From: Treponema sp.
Lineage (GTDB): Bacteria > Spirochaetota > Spirochaetia > Treponematales > Breznakiellaceae
Reading direction: 5' to 3'
Assembly (NCBI GenBank): GCA_009780855.1
Contig: WQZG01000002.1
Location: forward strand, 49,350 to 113,349
DNA: 64,000 bases
The notes under the pieces are model-generated. The model was not told where the DNA came from and made no database searches. It saw only the letters and a list, made by a program, of their open reading frames with translations. The position numbers and the translations under genes were made by a program. Shown here one piece after another: positions 43,286-52,133 of this stretch; the stretch's first letter is position 1, and each line of letters opens with the position of its first letter.

Positions 43286-44473
43286 TTATTTCTTTTTGGC
43301 TGGCTGAGCCGGTTTCTGCGTTTTTTCTGAGGTTGGTTTTTTATTAACTTTTTTTTCCTGCGGCTTTGTTGTTGGCTTTACGGCAGGTTTTGCGGCAGCA
43401 GGTTTCGCTGCGGCAGGTTTTGCTGCTGGTTTTGCTGCTGGTTTTGCTGCTGGTTTTGCTGCTGGTTTTGCTGCTGGTTTTACCGCGGCAGCCGGCCTGG
43501 GCTTTAACGCCTGTATTTCCCTAAGTGTGGGCGGATCCGCGCCCTGGCGGGTACAGACAATGGATGCCGCCTTGTTCGCAAAGAATAACGCGTCGTACAG
43601 TTCGGTATCTGTCAGCGCGGCCAGGCTTGTGCGGGACATTTTCTCGTGCATCTCCAGCCAGGCCAAAAAAGCTCCGTGGAAGGTGTCGCCCGCGCCTATA
43701 GTATCAACCACCGGCAGATTAATAACGGGCGCCTCGGCCCTTGTTATGCTGCCGTCATTCCGGCGCAGCAGGGCAAGCGCGCCCCTGGAACCGTAAGTGG
43801 CTATTGCAAGACGAGGCCCCATGGTCAGAATTTTCTGAAGCGCTTTCTCCGGCTCCAGCCCGGGATAAATAAACGAAAAATCTTCTGCAGAAATTTTTGT
43901 AATTGTAGACTGTGAAATCCATTTCTCCATGCGGATCACATAGGATTTTTTATCCTTGATCATAAATGGCCTGATATTCGGATCAAAAGAAATAACCGGC
44001 GCCGGTTTCCCCTGGCTTAAAAGCGCGTGTTCACGCAATACCAGGGTCTCAATTGCCGTTGCCATTGGTTCCATGGTCATTGCAATGGAACCAAAACAGA
44101 TACATCTGGCGTCAGCAGGCATTTTTTGGGGAATATCGTCGATATTTAGCGAGCGGTCAGCTGTTCCTTCGGTATAAAAAATATACTGGGGGTCTTTTTT
44201 CTTTTCCAGTTTTACAAAAGCCAGTGTTGTATTCTGTTCTGCGGGTATTATTAAATCTTCCTTTACGCGGTTATCCCGCAGGCGTTTAAGCAGCGTTTCG
44301 CCGAAAAAATCCCTGGAGAATCTTCCCCAAAACGATACGGGAACACCCAGTCTGCCGATGGCAATTGCCGTATTAAACGGACTTCCGCCCGGAAACGGGA
44401 TAAAACATTCAGAATGGCCCGGTAAACTTGTACGGACCATGTCGATCAAGACCTCTCCGCAGCATACAATCAT
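43286..44473 (-). CDS. PfkB-family sugar kinase (fructokinase-like) with long KPAA-repeat tail
   Basis: A 395-residue kinase of the ribokinase/PfkB family. It opens VCCGEVLIDMVRTSLP, has the substrate-side GGSPFNTAIAIGRLG (29-43) and the catalytic signature DTIGAGDTFHGAFLAWL with the base aspartate. These match fructokinases best, though other sugars are possible. After about residue 325 comes a tail of about 70 residues of alternating K-P-A-A, then K/P/Q/T-rich sequence to the stop, like a histone H1 tail; no fructokinase needs it. Ribosome site GAGGAG. It is divergent from a sorbitol-type dehydrogenase and runs into aroC. Confidence 0.85.
   Translation of the reverse strand: MIVCCGEVLIDMVRTSLPGHSECFIPFPGGSPFNTAIAIGRLGVPVSFWGRFSRDFFGETLLKRLRDNRVKEDLIIPAEQNTTLAFVKLEKKKDPQYIFYTEGTADRSLNIDDIPQKMPADARCICFGSIAMTMEPMATAIETLVLREHALLSQGKPAPVISFDPNIRPFMIKDKKSYVIRMEKWISQSTITKISAEDFSFIYPGLEPEKALQKILTMGPRLAIATYGSRGALALLRRNDGSITRAEAPVINLPVVDTIGAGDTFHGAFLAWLEMHEKMSRTSLAALTDTELYDALFFANKAASIVCTRQGADPPTLREIQALKPRPAAAVKPAAKPAAKPAAKPAAKPAAKPAAAKPAAAKPAVKPTTKPQEKKVNKKPTSEKTQKPAQPAKKK
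43422..43481 (-). repeat. 12-bp minisatellite (5 copies) in kinase tail
   Basis: Five exact copies of GCTGCTGGTTTT (plus strand) encode K-P-A-A units; degenerate copies extend on both sides (about 43380-43500). The length is a multiple of three, so slippage would change only the tail length. Confidence 0.9.
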
Positions 44474-44511
44474 GATCTACTCCTCGAACGGTTTTCGATC
44501 TGGTAATTAGC

Positions 44512-44541
44512 TTGCCTGTGGTATTAATAATAAGGTACAAT
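44512..44541 (+). promoter_or_regulatory. Promoter of the zinc dehydrogenase gene
   Basis: TTGCCT (44512-44517), an 18-bp spacer and TACAAT (44536-44541). The start codon at 44570 has its own AGGAG, so this is a conventional leader of about 20 bases. The site overlaps the divergent kinase promoter. Confidence 0.5.
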
Positions 44542-44555
44542 GCTTTTAATGACAA
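44527..44555 (-). promoter_or_regulatory. Promoter of the sugar kinase gene
   Basis: On the minus strand TTGTCA (44555-44550), 17 bp and TATTAT (44532-44527), each five of six to consensus. It is interleaved with the opposite promoter of the dehydrogenase gene, so the two transcripts compete or are co-regulated by one bound factor. Confidence 0.55.
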
Positions 44556-44569
44556 GTTAGGAGCGGGAT

Positions 44570-45616
44570 ATGCAGGGAATGATGAAAGTTGCCTTAATGA
44601 CAGGTATCGGCAGGATGGAATTTACCGAAAGACCGGTTCCGCAGCCAAAACCGGACGAAGTTTTGGTTCGTTTGGAGTACGTCGGGGTCTGCGGATCCGA
44701 TCTTCATTATTTTGAGAACGGCAGAATAGGCGATTTTATCGTAAAACCGCCTTTTGTACTGGGTCATGAGGCCGCAGGGGAGGTAGTTGAGACCGGATCC
44801 GGCGTTACTCACCTAAAAAAAGGTGATAAAGTCGCTCTGGAGCCGGGAAAAACCTGCGGGCATTGCGAATTTTGCCGTACAGGCCGTTATAATCTCTGTC
44901 CTGATGTGGTTTTTTTCGCAACTCCGCCGGTAGACGGCGTTTTCCAGGAATATGTCGCCCACGAAGCAGCCCTCTGTTTCAAATTACCGCAAAAAATGAG
45001 CGCCATGGAAGGCGCCCTTATTGAACCTTTGGCCGTAGGTTTCCACGCCGCAATCACCGGCGGCGCCAAATTCGGCCAAACCGCCCTGGTAACCGGTTCC
45101 GGCTGTATCGGTCTGGTTTCGATGATGGCTCTCAAGGCTCTGGGCCTTTCCCGGGTTTATATAAGCGACGTTGTTGACAAACGCCTGGAAAAAGCCAAAT
45201 CTCTGGGCGCCGACGGTATAATCAACAGCACTCAAAAAAACGTCACAGAAACCGTACGATGCTTTGAAAATTCGGACGGCCTTGACCTTGTAATAGACAC
45301 TTCCGGCTCGGAAGCCGCGGTAAAAGAAGGAATCGGCGCTCTCAAAAAAGGCGGAACCCTGGTTTTTGTGGGATATAGCAAAACCGGAATGATGAACCTG
45401 CCGATCGGCGCTGCCCTGGACAAGGAACTGACCTTTAAGACCATTTTCCGCTACAGACACATTTACCCGCTTGCAATTGACGCCGTAAACCGCGGCCTGG
45501 TGAATATCAGCGATATCGTAACCAATGTTTACGAGTTTAAAGATATCCAGAAGGCTTTTGACGAAAGCATCAACAACAAGGCCGAGATTGTAAAGTCAGT
45601 AATCAGGATCAGTTAA
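44570..45616 (+). CDS. Zinc-dependent polyol dehydrogenase (sorbitol/L-iditol dehydrogenase-like)
   Basis: A 348-residue medium-chain dehydrogenase. Catalytic zinc ligands: C41 in GVCGSDLHYF, H66-E67 in GHEAAGEV, and E152 in IEPLAVG; structural zinc cysteines C96, C99, C102 and C110 in CGHCEFCRTGRYNLC. A Rossmann loop TGSGCIGLVSM follows near residue 180. G-S-D-L-H-Y-F and the spacing resemble sorbitol and xylitol dehydrogenases. It would oxidise a polyol to a ketose with NAD+. Its divergent neighbour is a fructokinase-like kinase, which suits sorbitol to fructose to fructose-6-phosphate. Substrate is inferred. AGGAG precedes the ATG. Confidence 0.85.
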   Translation: MQGMMKVALMTGIGRMEFTERPVPQPKPDEVLVRLEYVGVCGSDLHYFENGRIGDFIVKPPFVLGHEAAGEVVETGSGVTHLKKGDKVALEPGKTCGHCEFCRTGRYNLCPDVVFFATPPVDGVFQEYVAHEAALCFKLPQKMSAMEGALIEPLAVGFHAAITGGAKFGQTALVTGSGCIGLVSMMALKALGLSRVYISDVVDKRLEKAKSLGADGIINSTQKNVTETVRCFENSDGLDLVIDTSGSEAAVKEGIGALKKGGTLVFVGYSKTGMMNLPIGAALDKELTFKTIFRYRHIYPLAIDAVNRGLVNISDIVTNVYEFKDIQKAFDESINNKAEIVKSVIRIS

Positions 45617-45637
45617 AGGCAGTTTTTGCCGCGGTTA

Positions 45638-47410
45638 TTAATTTTCTGCTAATTCTCCGTTTTTAACCCTGATGGTTGCGTTGGTGGAATAGTTTAAGAG
45701 TAAATCAAGCAGACTGCCGTTTGCAAACCATTCATTATTATCAATATTACCGTACTCTGCATTATCTTCAGCTCCCAGTACACAAAGTGAAGTCGGTATA
45801 TTTGCCTGGCCGCCGGCTTTTATGCCGTATATAACCCCTCCGCTTATATGCAGATACGCGCCGCCTGCATCGTTTCCGTTCATACATACGCCTCCGCCGA
45901 ATCCATCCGTACTTGTCAGTTGATTGCCGGAGATTTCTGCGTTTTCGTTCATGGTAACAATGCTGGTCTTGATATATATGCCGCCGCCCCAGTTTGCTGT
46001 ATTCCCTGTAATTACGCTGTTTCCTTCCAGCGAAGCCTGGCCCATGGAGTAAAGACCGCCGCCCTGGAAGCTGTTATTGCCCGTTATTGCAGCGTTCCCG
46101 GTCAAAAGCAAAGAGCAGTCTGAATTAAGATAGATGCCGCCGCCCAATGTTTTAGCGGTATTGTTTTTTATACTGCCGCCCGGCATTTGTATAATCATAC
46201 TGTCCGCAAAAATACCGCCGCCGGACGTGGCCTGGTTAAGACTTACAGTTGATGAATCATTAATAACCAGATTGCTTGCGTTGATACCGTAAATACCGCC
46301 TCCGCTGTATGAGGCTGTGTTCCGGCTGATACCTGATGAATTGTTCATAAACAGATAACTGTTATTATCCAAATATACGCCGCCGCCGCTATTGGATGCG
46401 GCATTATCAATAATGCTTCCGCCGTACATATTGAGGTTCGATTGACTCATATATATGCCTGCTCCGCATTCCGCAGAATTACCCCTGATTTCTCCGCCGT
46501 TAATTTCAATATAACTGTTTATGGCGTATATTGCTCCGCCGTAACCGCTTTGATCACCGGTAATGCCGTTATAGGTCTTGCGGTTATTGGTCAGTATTAC
46601 TCCGTCATACATTACCAATGTACCGGCTCCCAGGGATTCATCTCCGATGTTAAAAAGCGCGCCCCTGGTGCTTTCGCTGTTGCCGCCGTCAATGATCAGT
46701 TTGGCTTTCATACCCTTTCTACCCAAAAATATGGCAGTTCCGTTGTTTGCTTCAAACAGGGCATTTGTGTTATCCGGATTTTCGGTATCACGTTTAAGCG
46801 TCACATCTTTCTCGGCAATAAGGTTCGCGATGTTAACCGCGCTGAGGGTATGTTCGATTGTAATATTATTTTCTATCATAATATATTCGTTTGTATTCAC
46901 ATTCTGCATCGCGAATTCCAGCTGCTTAAAATTAAAGACCTCTGTAGCGGTAACCATATTTATTTTTACCGGACTTATCTTGCCGGCTTCAATTGTTGTG
47001 TTGGCAAATCCGATTGCTTTAAGCATTACAGCCGGAAAATCCAGAGATTCATAATCAATAATACCTTCCTGAGCCAGCGGATCGGTTTTTGGCCTCACGC
47101 CAGTCGCCCTTACGGTTACATCCCAGTCTCCCGGTAAAAGTTTTATCGAAACGCTGGTCACCCCTTTCGCAATTTTTTGAGAGATTCTGCCGCCGGGTCC
47201 GTCAAGGATTATTTCCTGATCATAATTGGGATTTTCATCCTGAATAAACCATCCTGCCCTTGCTGTCCCGCTGCCCAGATTAATATTTAAATACCCCTCT
47301 CCGCCTTTCCAGGGGCTAAAACATCCGGTAAACGCAAATAATAATATCGCTCCTGTTAAGAAAGCTCCGCTAAAACATGCTGATGAAAAACGTTTTTTAT
47401 TTTTTAACAT
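45638..47410 (-). CDS. Pmp-like beta-helix surface lipoprotein, paralogue A
   Basis: A 590-residue protein with signal peptide and lipobox ending FTGC (Cys30). The N-terminal domain (about 35-140) has the block LNINLGSGTARAGW, a DGPGGRISQKIAKG block and LLPGDWDVTVRATG, shared with the next gene and, more distantly, with the giant LRR lipoprotein. From about 170 it is a right-handed beta-helix of repeats of the polymorphic outer-membrane protein (Pmp) type: GGGIY/GGGVY occurs many times with N-x-A and GGxI motifs (GGEIRGNSAECGAGIYM, GGSIIDNAASNSGGGVYL). Probable adhesin or surface antigen. It follows its paralogue on the same strand with a 23-base gap. Confidence 0.85.
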   Translation of the reverse strand: MLKNKKRFSSACFSGAFLTGAILLFAFTGCFSPWKGGEGYLNINLGSGTARAGWFIQDENPNYDQEIILDGPGGRISQKIAKGVTSVSIKLLPGDWDVTVRATGVRPKTDPLAQEGIIDYESLDFPAVMLKAIGFANTTIEAGKISPVKINMVTATEVFNFKQLEFAMQNVNTNEYIMIENNITIEHTLSAVNIANLIAEKDVTLKRDTENPDNTNALFEANNGTAIFLGRKGMKAKLIIDGGNSESTRGALFNIGDESLGAGTLVMYDGVILTNNRKTYNGITGDQSGYGGAIYAINSYIEINGGEIRGNSAECGAGIYMSQSNLNMYGGSIIDNAASNSGGGVYLDNNSYLFMNNSSGISRNTASYSGGGIYGINASNLVINDSSTVSLNQATSGGGIFADSMIIQMPGGSIKNNTAKTLGGGIYLNSDCSLLLTGNAAITGNNSFQGGGLYSMGQASLEGNSVITGNTANWGGGIYIKTSIVTMNENAEISGNQLTSTDGFGGGVCMNGNDAGGAYLHISGGVIYGIKAGGQANIPTSLCVLGAEDNAEYGNIDNNEWFANGSLLDLLLNYSTNATIRVKNGELAEN

Positions 47411-47433
47411 TGAATTTTCCTATTTTTAAATCA

Positions 47434-49035
47434 TTAATCCGGAATGGAAAATAACTGCGGTTCGATCAATTTACCGTCTATTGCCCTGATGGTCGCATTG
47501 GTAGACCTGTCCATTAAAAGTTGAGTTAAATCACTGTAGATGTAGTCCGGCAGCGTATCATTTTCTGCGAATTTGCCGCATGTCGCTGTTCCGATAAAAT
47601 CCTCCGTAACAGTCAAAGATGTTGGATCGTTTGGCAGGCTGCCTCCTGCTTTGATTCCGTAAATGGTTCCCCCTGTTATTTGGAGATTGGCATAATAACC
47701 CAGGTAAATGCCGCCGCCTTCTCCGCCAATGACTTCTTCACCATCAACTACCACGCCGGTTAAAATTTTATTACCGGATATTATTGAATTATCAAGCATT
47801 GAAAATATCCCGTTTTCAACATACACCCCGCCGCCGCTGTATGGAGCGCCATTACCGGAAACTGCACTGTTATCGGACATAATAAAAGTTCCAGAACTTG
47901 CAACATATACACCGCCGCCGTTATTGCCTGTATTTCCGGAAATCGCCGCGCTGCCTTTCATTGTAAATGTGGTGGCATCTCCTGATAATGATGTGTAATA
48001 TCCTGTTAAATAAACTCCGCCGCCGCAATCTGATGCATTATTTTGTGATATTATACCGCCGTTCATGGTACAGCTTTTTCCGGAAAAATTAATTCCTCCT
48101 CCGTTGATTGAAGTATTGTTAATAATTTTTCCGCCGTTAATAATAACATCTCCGTATGCACTTATTGCTCCGCCCTGATCATCAGCATTGATATTATTAT
48201 TATTGGTTAAAATTATTCCGTCATTAATAACCAATACAACATCGGGATCAGTCCTGATAATAGAGCTGTATACCTCAACACCGCCCCCGTCAATGGTAAT
48301 TTGCCCCCTCATGCCTTTAATACCCAAATCGAATTCCGCATTGCCATTAATGGAGAACATGTGGCCATCTGAATTTTGAGGATCGGATATATCGCGTGTT
48401 ATTTTTACATCTTTATCGGCTACCAGGGTTAATTTTTTTGTATCACCAGTTTCCACATAAAAAGAAAGACTGCTTTCAGTCTTTATATTATCTGCTATTA
48501 ATATATATTCCTCAGAAGCTGATGCTTGCCTGAATGCATAATTAAGCTGGTCCCAGTTAAAGACTTCTGTAGCAGCTGCCATACTAATTTTTACAGGACT
48601 GGTTTTACCGGCTTCTATTTTAACTGTTCCATAACCCAGAGCCTTAAGCATTACAGCCGGGAAACCCAAAGATTCATAACTATCAGCGCCCGGCTGAAGT
48701 TCCGATTCAGCCTCCGGCCTTGCGCCCGTTGCCCTGACCATTACATTCCAATCGCCGGGAATCAACTTAATCGATGCTGCAGTAACTCCTTTCGCAATTT
48801 TTTGGGAGATTCTGCCGCCGGGTCCGTCAAGGATTATTTCCTGATCATAATTCTGGTTTTCATCGTCAATATTCCATCCCGCTCTTGACGTCCCGCTGCC
48901 CAGACTTATTGTTAAATACCCCTCGTCGCCTTTCCAGGGGCTAAAACATCCTGCCAGCGCGAGTATTAATATCGTTCCGGTTAAGATTGTTGCCGCGGTA
49001 AATATGTGTTTTAAATTGAATTTTTTTCCTGACAT
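47434..49035 (-). CDS. Pmp-like beta-helix surface lipoprotein, paralogue B
   Basis: A 533-residue protein from the ATG at 49035, which has AGGGAGA six bases upstream; an in-frame ATG at 49104 would add 23 residues ahead of a normal signal peptide and is rejected. Lipobox LAGC (Cys30). The N-terminal domain matches paralogue A almost residue for residue (LTISLGSGTSRAGW, DGPGGRISQKIAKG, GDWNVMVRATG); the Pmp beta-helix (GGGVY and GGGIY units, about 300-480) is shorter. It ends ...EPQLFSIPD. The two genes are a tandem duplication that has diverged in the repeat part. Confidence 0.85.
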   Translation of the reverse strand: MSGKKFNLKHIFTAATILTGTILILALAGCFSPWKGDEGYLTISLGSGTSRAGWNIDDENQNYDQEIILDGPGGRISQKIAKGVTAASIKLIPGDWNVMVRATGARPEAESELQPGADSYESLGFPAVMLKALGYGTVKIEAGKTSPVKISMAAATEVFNWDQLNYAFRQASASEEYILIADNIKTESSLSFYVETGDTKKLTLVADKDVKITRDISDPQNSDGHMFSINGNAEFDLGIKGMRGQITIDGGGVEVYSSIIRTDPDVVLVINDGIILTNNNNINADDQGGAISAYGDVIINGGKIINNTSINGGGINFSGKSCTMNGGIISQNNASDCGGGVYLTGYYTSLSGDATTFTMKGSAAISGNTGNNGGGVYVASSGTFIMSDNSAVSGNGAPYSGGGVYVENGIFSMLDNSIISGNKILTGVVVDGEEVIGGEGGGIYLGYYANLQITGGTIYGIKAGGSLPNDPTSLTVTEDFIGTATCGKFAENDTLPDYIYSDLTQLLMDRSTNATIRAIDGKLIEPQLFSIPD

Positions 49036-49147
49036 TAAATTCTCCCTGCCATATTTTTTCATTTCAGTATCTGTCGTTAAGTTACCGACTTTTCGGACAG
49101 ACACTATATTATCATATAATTAAATGGATCTGAATATCTTTTTACAC

Positions 49148-50698
49148 CTATATATCTTTTTTCCATGTTCGCAGAAAAAATTTGACCAGGCCGGGAACCG
49201 CCCTGATCCTTTTTATAATGCCTGGTCCGCCTGCAAAATCTCCCAGCGCATTAAGTCCGCTGTACACTTCCGGCGAATACGGCTGCCACCACGGATCCCG
49301 TACAGCTCCGGGCAGTGTCTCGTCAACTACAACTTTTGTCCTTAGCATCTCCCGGAATCCTGCTTCGCCGTGAGTTTTACCGAATCCCGATTCTCCGAAT
49401 CCTCCCCATGGTGTCTGCGCAAGTCCGTGTGACATTAGGTGGTCATTTATGGTTACGGCTCCGGTGTTAATCTTCGCTGCCATTTTTTTAGCCGCGCCGC
49501 GATCCCTTGACCAGACAGAAGCTGTCAGGCCGTAGCTGCTGTTGTTCGCGGCTGCAACTGCTTCACTGTCACCGTCGACCGGCATAACGCCAATCACCGG
49601 CCCGAATATTTCTTCATTCATTACCGGCATGCTGGCTTTTATATCTGTCAATACTGTTGCCGGATAAAAAAGGCTGCTGCCTTCAGGATTGCTGCCTTCG
49701 CGGCTTTGCGCCGCGATTTTTGCGCCAAGCGCCAGGCATTGGTTTACCTGGTTTTTTACTTCTTCTTTTTGTTTTAACGATATCATCGGGCCCAACCCGG
49801 CGAAAAAATTTTGCTGGCTTACCGCAGAATTAGCCCTGTTAACAAAAGAATCTCCCGGTATACTACTGCCTGGTTCCAGGGTTTCTACGCATTGTTTTAA
49901 TTTAGCTAAAAATTCTTCATATATTTCCCTGCGGACAAAAACCCGCTGTACCCCGCCGCAGGACTGGCCCGCGTTTGAAAAGCCAGCCCAGATAATTCCC
50001 CAAACCGCCCTGTCTATGTCTGCGTCACACCTGACTATCGCCGCGTCGGCGCCGCCAAGTTCCAGGCACAGCGGAAGCAGCCTTGCGGCTGCCAGGGACA
50101 TGAGTTCTTTGCCTGTCTTTGCAGAGCCTGTAAAAAAAAGCTTGTCAACACCGCTGTTAATTAAAGCGGGGCCGGCCTCCGCTCCGGGCATTTCGATAAC
50201 TGTAAAAAGTCCGGCAGGCAAATCTGCGGCTTCCATTACCGCCCCAATCATCCTGCCGCAGCCGGGCGTAACAGAGGCTGTTTTTAATATCACGCTGTTG
50301 CCGGCAAGGAGCGCCGTGACTGTCTCTGAAAGCGGAATTGCAAACGGGTAATTCCACGGCGTAATAATTGCGGTCACTCCCCACGGTTCGTAGACCAGTG
50401 TGCTTTTTTTGTTGAACAATAACGGATTGCCGCCGTGTATTTTCCGCGGTTTTATAATACGGCGTCCCGCTTTTATATAGTACGGAAACGCCATTATTGC
50501 CGGTATTATTTCGGCCGCCAGAGCGTCAATGGCCAGTTTACTGGTCTCACGGCAGATTGTCTGTGCGATTTCTTCCTTCATCGCGGCCATGGCACGGTAA
50601 GCGTTTTTTAACCGCCCGGCCCTTTGCTTATAAGGCAGCAGGGCCCATTCAGCCTGGGCTCTCCTTGATTTTTCGATAATATCTTTTATATTTTCCAT
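49148..50698 (-). CDS. NAD(P)-dependent aldehyde dehydrogenase
   Basis: A 516-residue soluble enzyme of the ALDH superfamily. Catalytic C247 in NAGQSCGGVQRV, general base E213 in LELGGADAA, and oxyanion N116 in TPWNYPFAI are intact; the cofactor loop FTGSAKTGKELM (about 189-200) and EIFGPVIGVMP near residue 345 are normal. Length is slightly above the usual 480-500 because of a C-terminal extension after FGESGFGKTHGEAGFREM. Substrate cannot be assigned; relatives include coniferyl-, succinate-semialdehyde- and long-chain-specific types. It stands alone, facing the radical SAM gene divergently. Confidence 0.9.
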   Translation of the reverse strand: MENIKDIIEKSRRAQAEWALLPYKQRAGRLKNAYRAMAAMKEEIAQTICRETSKLAIDALAAEIIPAIMAFPYYIKAGRRIIKPRKIHGGNPLLFNKKSTLVYEPWGVTAIITPWNYPFAIPLSETVTALLAGNSVILKTASVTPGCGRMIGAVMEAADLPAGLFTVIEMPGAEAGPALINSGVDKLFFTGSAKTGKELMSLAAARLLPLCLELGGADAAIVRCDADIDRAVWGIIWAGFSNAGQSCGGVQRVFVRREIYEEFLAKLKQCVETLEPGSSIPGDSFVNRANSAVSQQNFFAGLGPMISLKQKEEVKNQVNQCLALGAKIAAQSREGSNPEGSSLFYPATVLTDIKASMPVMNEEIFGPVIGVMPVDGDSEAVAAANNSSYGLTASVWSRDRGAAKKMAAKINTGAVTINDHLMSHGLAQTPWGGFGESGFGKTHGEAGFREMLRTKVVVDETLPGAVRDPWWQPYSPEVYSGLNALGDFAGGPGIIKRIRAVPGLVKFFLRTWKKDI

Positions 50699-50751
50699 TA
50701 ATTACCTTTAATAAACACCATTAATGCAATTTTATTTTTTCTTCAACCCTA

Positions 50752-50780
50752 TTGCCATTAAGTCTATACAGGCGTATAGT
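50752..50780 (+). promoter_or_regulatory. Promoter of radical SAM gene, predicted near-leaderless
   Basis: TTGCCA (50752-50757), exactly 17 bp, TATAGT (50775-50780). The ATG of the gene is at 50792, eleven bases after the -10 box, so the leader would be about five bases and has no Shine-Dalgarno sequence. Confidence 0.6.
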
Positions 50781-50791
50781 TAAATTTCATC

Positions 50792-52078
50792 ATGGGTAAT
50801 TTTGAAGATATCCAGGAGAAACTCGAACTATTGTCAAGTTCGGCCAAATACGACGCTTCCTGCGCATCTTCCGGCAGCGGCAAAGAACCTAATGCAGCTC
50901 CCCGCGGGAAATCCGGCGCAAAGAACTTTGGCAGGGCAATGCCCGGCGGTGTCTGCCATAGCTGGACCGAAGACGGCCGCTGCGTAAGCCTGCTCAAAGT
51001 CCTTTTTTCCAATGTGTGCAGATTTGATTGCGCTTATTGCGTCAACCGCGTCTCCGCCGATTTTAAGCGCTCAAGTTTTACAGTTAACGAGCTGGTAGAG
51101 CTTACTGCCCAGTTTTACCGCCGCAATTATATTGAAGGACTTTTTCTATCCTCCGGAATCTTCGCCGATCCGGATATCGTTATGGAAAAATTAATTGAGA
51201 CCGCCAGGACCCTGCGGGAGACCGGCTTTAACGGTTATATTCATTTAAAAATAATTCCGGGCGCCGGCGAAAAATTGATACGGGAAGCCGGACTTTGGGC
51301 GGACAGGCTCAGCGCCAACATCGAACTGCCCACGGACAAAAGCCTGCAGAATCTCGCCCCCCAAAAAACCGGCCAGGTGATCTTCCGGTCAATGAAGGAA
51401 ACCTTTAACGCGGTCAGCGAAAACACCGAGGACAAAAAACGGATTCGCACAACTCCGGTTTTCGCGCCGGCCGGCCAAAGCACTCAGCTCATAGTCGGAG
51501 CCAGTCCGGAGGACGACAAAACAATTATCAATTTATCCAGCGCCCTCTACCGCAGATACGCCCTGCGCCGGGTTTATTATTCCGCTTTTATTCCGGTAGG
51601 CGTTCCCGGCAGGGGAGGGATCCCCGACCCGCGCCTGCCCGACATAGCCGGTCCGCCTCTTGTCCGTGAGCACCGTCTCTACCAGGCTGACTGGCTGCTG
51701 CGTTTTTACCACTTCGCTCCCGGAGAAATCCTTGAGGACGAAAACCCCTTTCTCGAAAGCAGCCTCGACCCAAAAACTTCCTGGGCCCTGCGCCACCTGG
51801 ATTTTTTCCCCGTGGATGTAAACCATGCCGACTACGAAGTCTTGCTGCGTGTCCCCGGCATCGGCGCCAAAACCGGCCGCCGCATAATCGAAACCCGCCG
51901 TTCCCGCAGCCTCACCTTCGACAATCTCCTCCGCCTGGGCGTCGTGATGAAGCGCGCCCGTTACTTTGTCACAGCCTCCGGCGCCTTTATCGACCGGCCG
52001 GAGAACCCGCGCCGCATAAGGCGGCTTCTGTCAGATACGGACGGCGCCGGGCTGCAGATTCCGCTGTTTGAGTTTTAA
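50792..52078 (+). CDS. Putative DNA modification/repair radical SAM protein
   Basis: A 428-residue protein of the radical SAM group named for presumed DNA modification or repair (TIGR03916-type). It opens with IQEKLELLSSSAKYDASC and has the SAM [4Fe-4S] cysteines in CRFDCAYC (C-x3-C-x2-C) followed by NRVSADFKRSSFT. The C-terminal region has a helix-hairpin-helix DNA-binding motif (VLLRVPGIGAKTGRRIIETRR, cf. residues 350-370). The biochemical activity is not established. It is commonly next to a UdgX/TIGR03915 partner; none is found here. Predicted leaderless start. Confidence 0.88.
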   Translation: MGNFEDIQEKLELLSSSAKYDASCASSGSGKEPNAAPRGKSGAKNFGRAMPGGVCHSWTEDGRCVSLLKVLFSNVCRFDCAYCVNRVSADFKRSSFTVNELVELTAQFYRRNYIEGLFLSSGIFADPDIVMEKLIETARTLRETGFNGYIHLKIIPGAGEKLIREAGLWADRLSANIELPTDKSLQNLAPQKTGQVIFRSMKETFNAVSENTEDKKRIRTTPVFAPAGQSTQLIVGASPEDDKTIINLSSALYRRYALRRVYYSAFIPVGVPGRGGIPDPRLPDIAGPPLVREHRLYQADWLLRFYHFAPGEILEDENPFLESSLDPKTSWALRHLDFFPVDVNHADYEVLLRVPGIGAKTGRRIIETRRSRSLTFDNLLRLGVVMKRARYFVTASGAFIDRPENPRRIRRLLSDTDGAGLQIPLFEF

Positions 52079-52113
52079 GGTATTTTGATCTTTCTCCCTG
52101 TTTCCGGATTATT

Positions 52114-52122
52114 TGATATAAT
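52114..52122 (+). promoter_or_regulatory. Extended -10 promoter of hypothetical barrel gene
   Basis: TGATATAAT carries both the TG-n extension (52114-52115) and a perfect TATAAT (52117-52122) with no clear -35. The ATG is at 52134, about five bases after the expected transcript start, so a Shine-Dalgarno site cannot fit. Confidence 0.5.
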
Positions 52123-52133
52123 AAACCCACCTT

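Noticed and set aside
46442..47137. 231-codon plus-strand frame opposite the Pmp-like gene
   Set aside because: It is the complement of a clear lipoprotein gene with repeats; open antisense frames are common there because of the glycine/asparagine-rich code.
49036..49104. 23-residue upstream extension of Pmp paralogue B
   Set aside because: It lies before a strong ribosome site and would displace the signal peptide; the ATG at 49035 is better.
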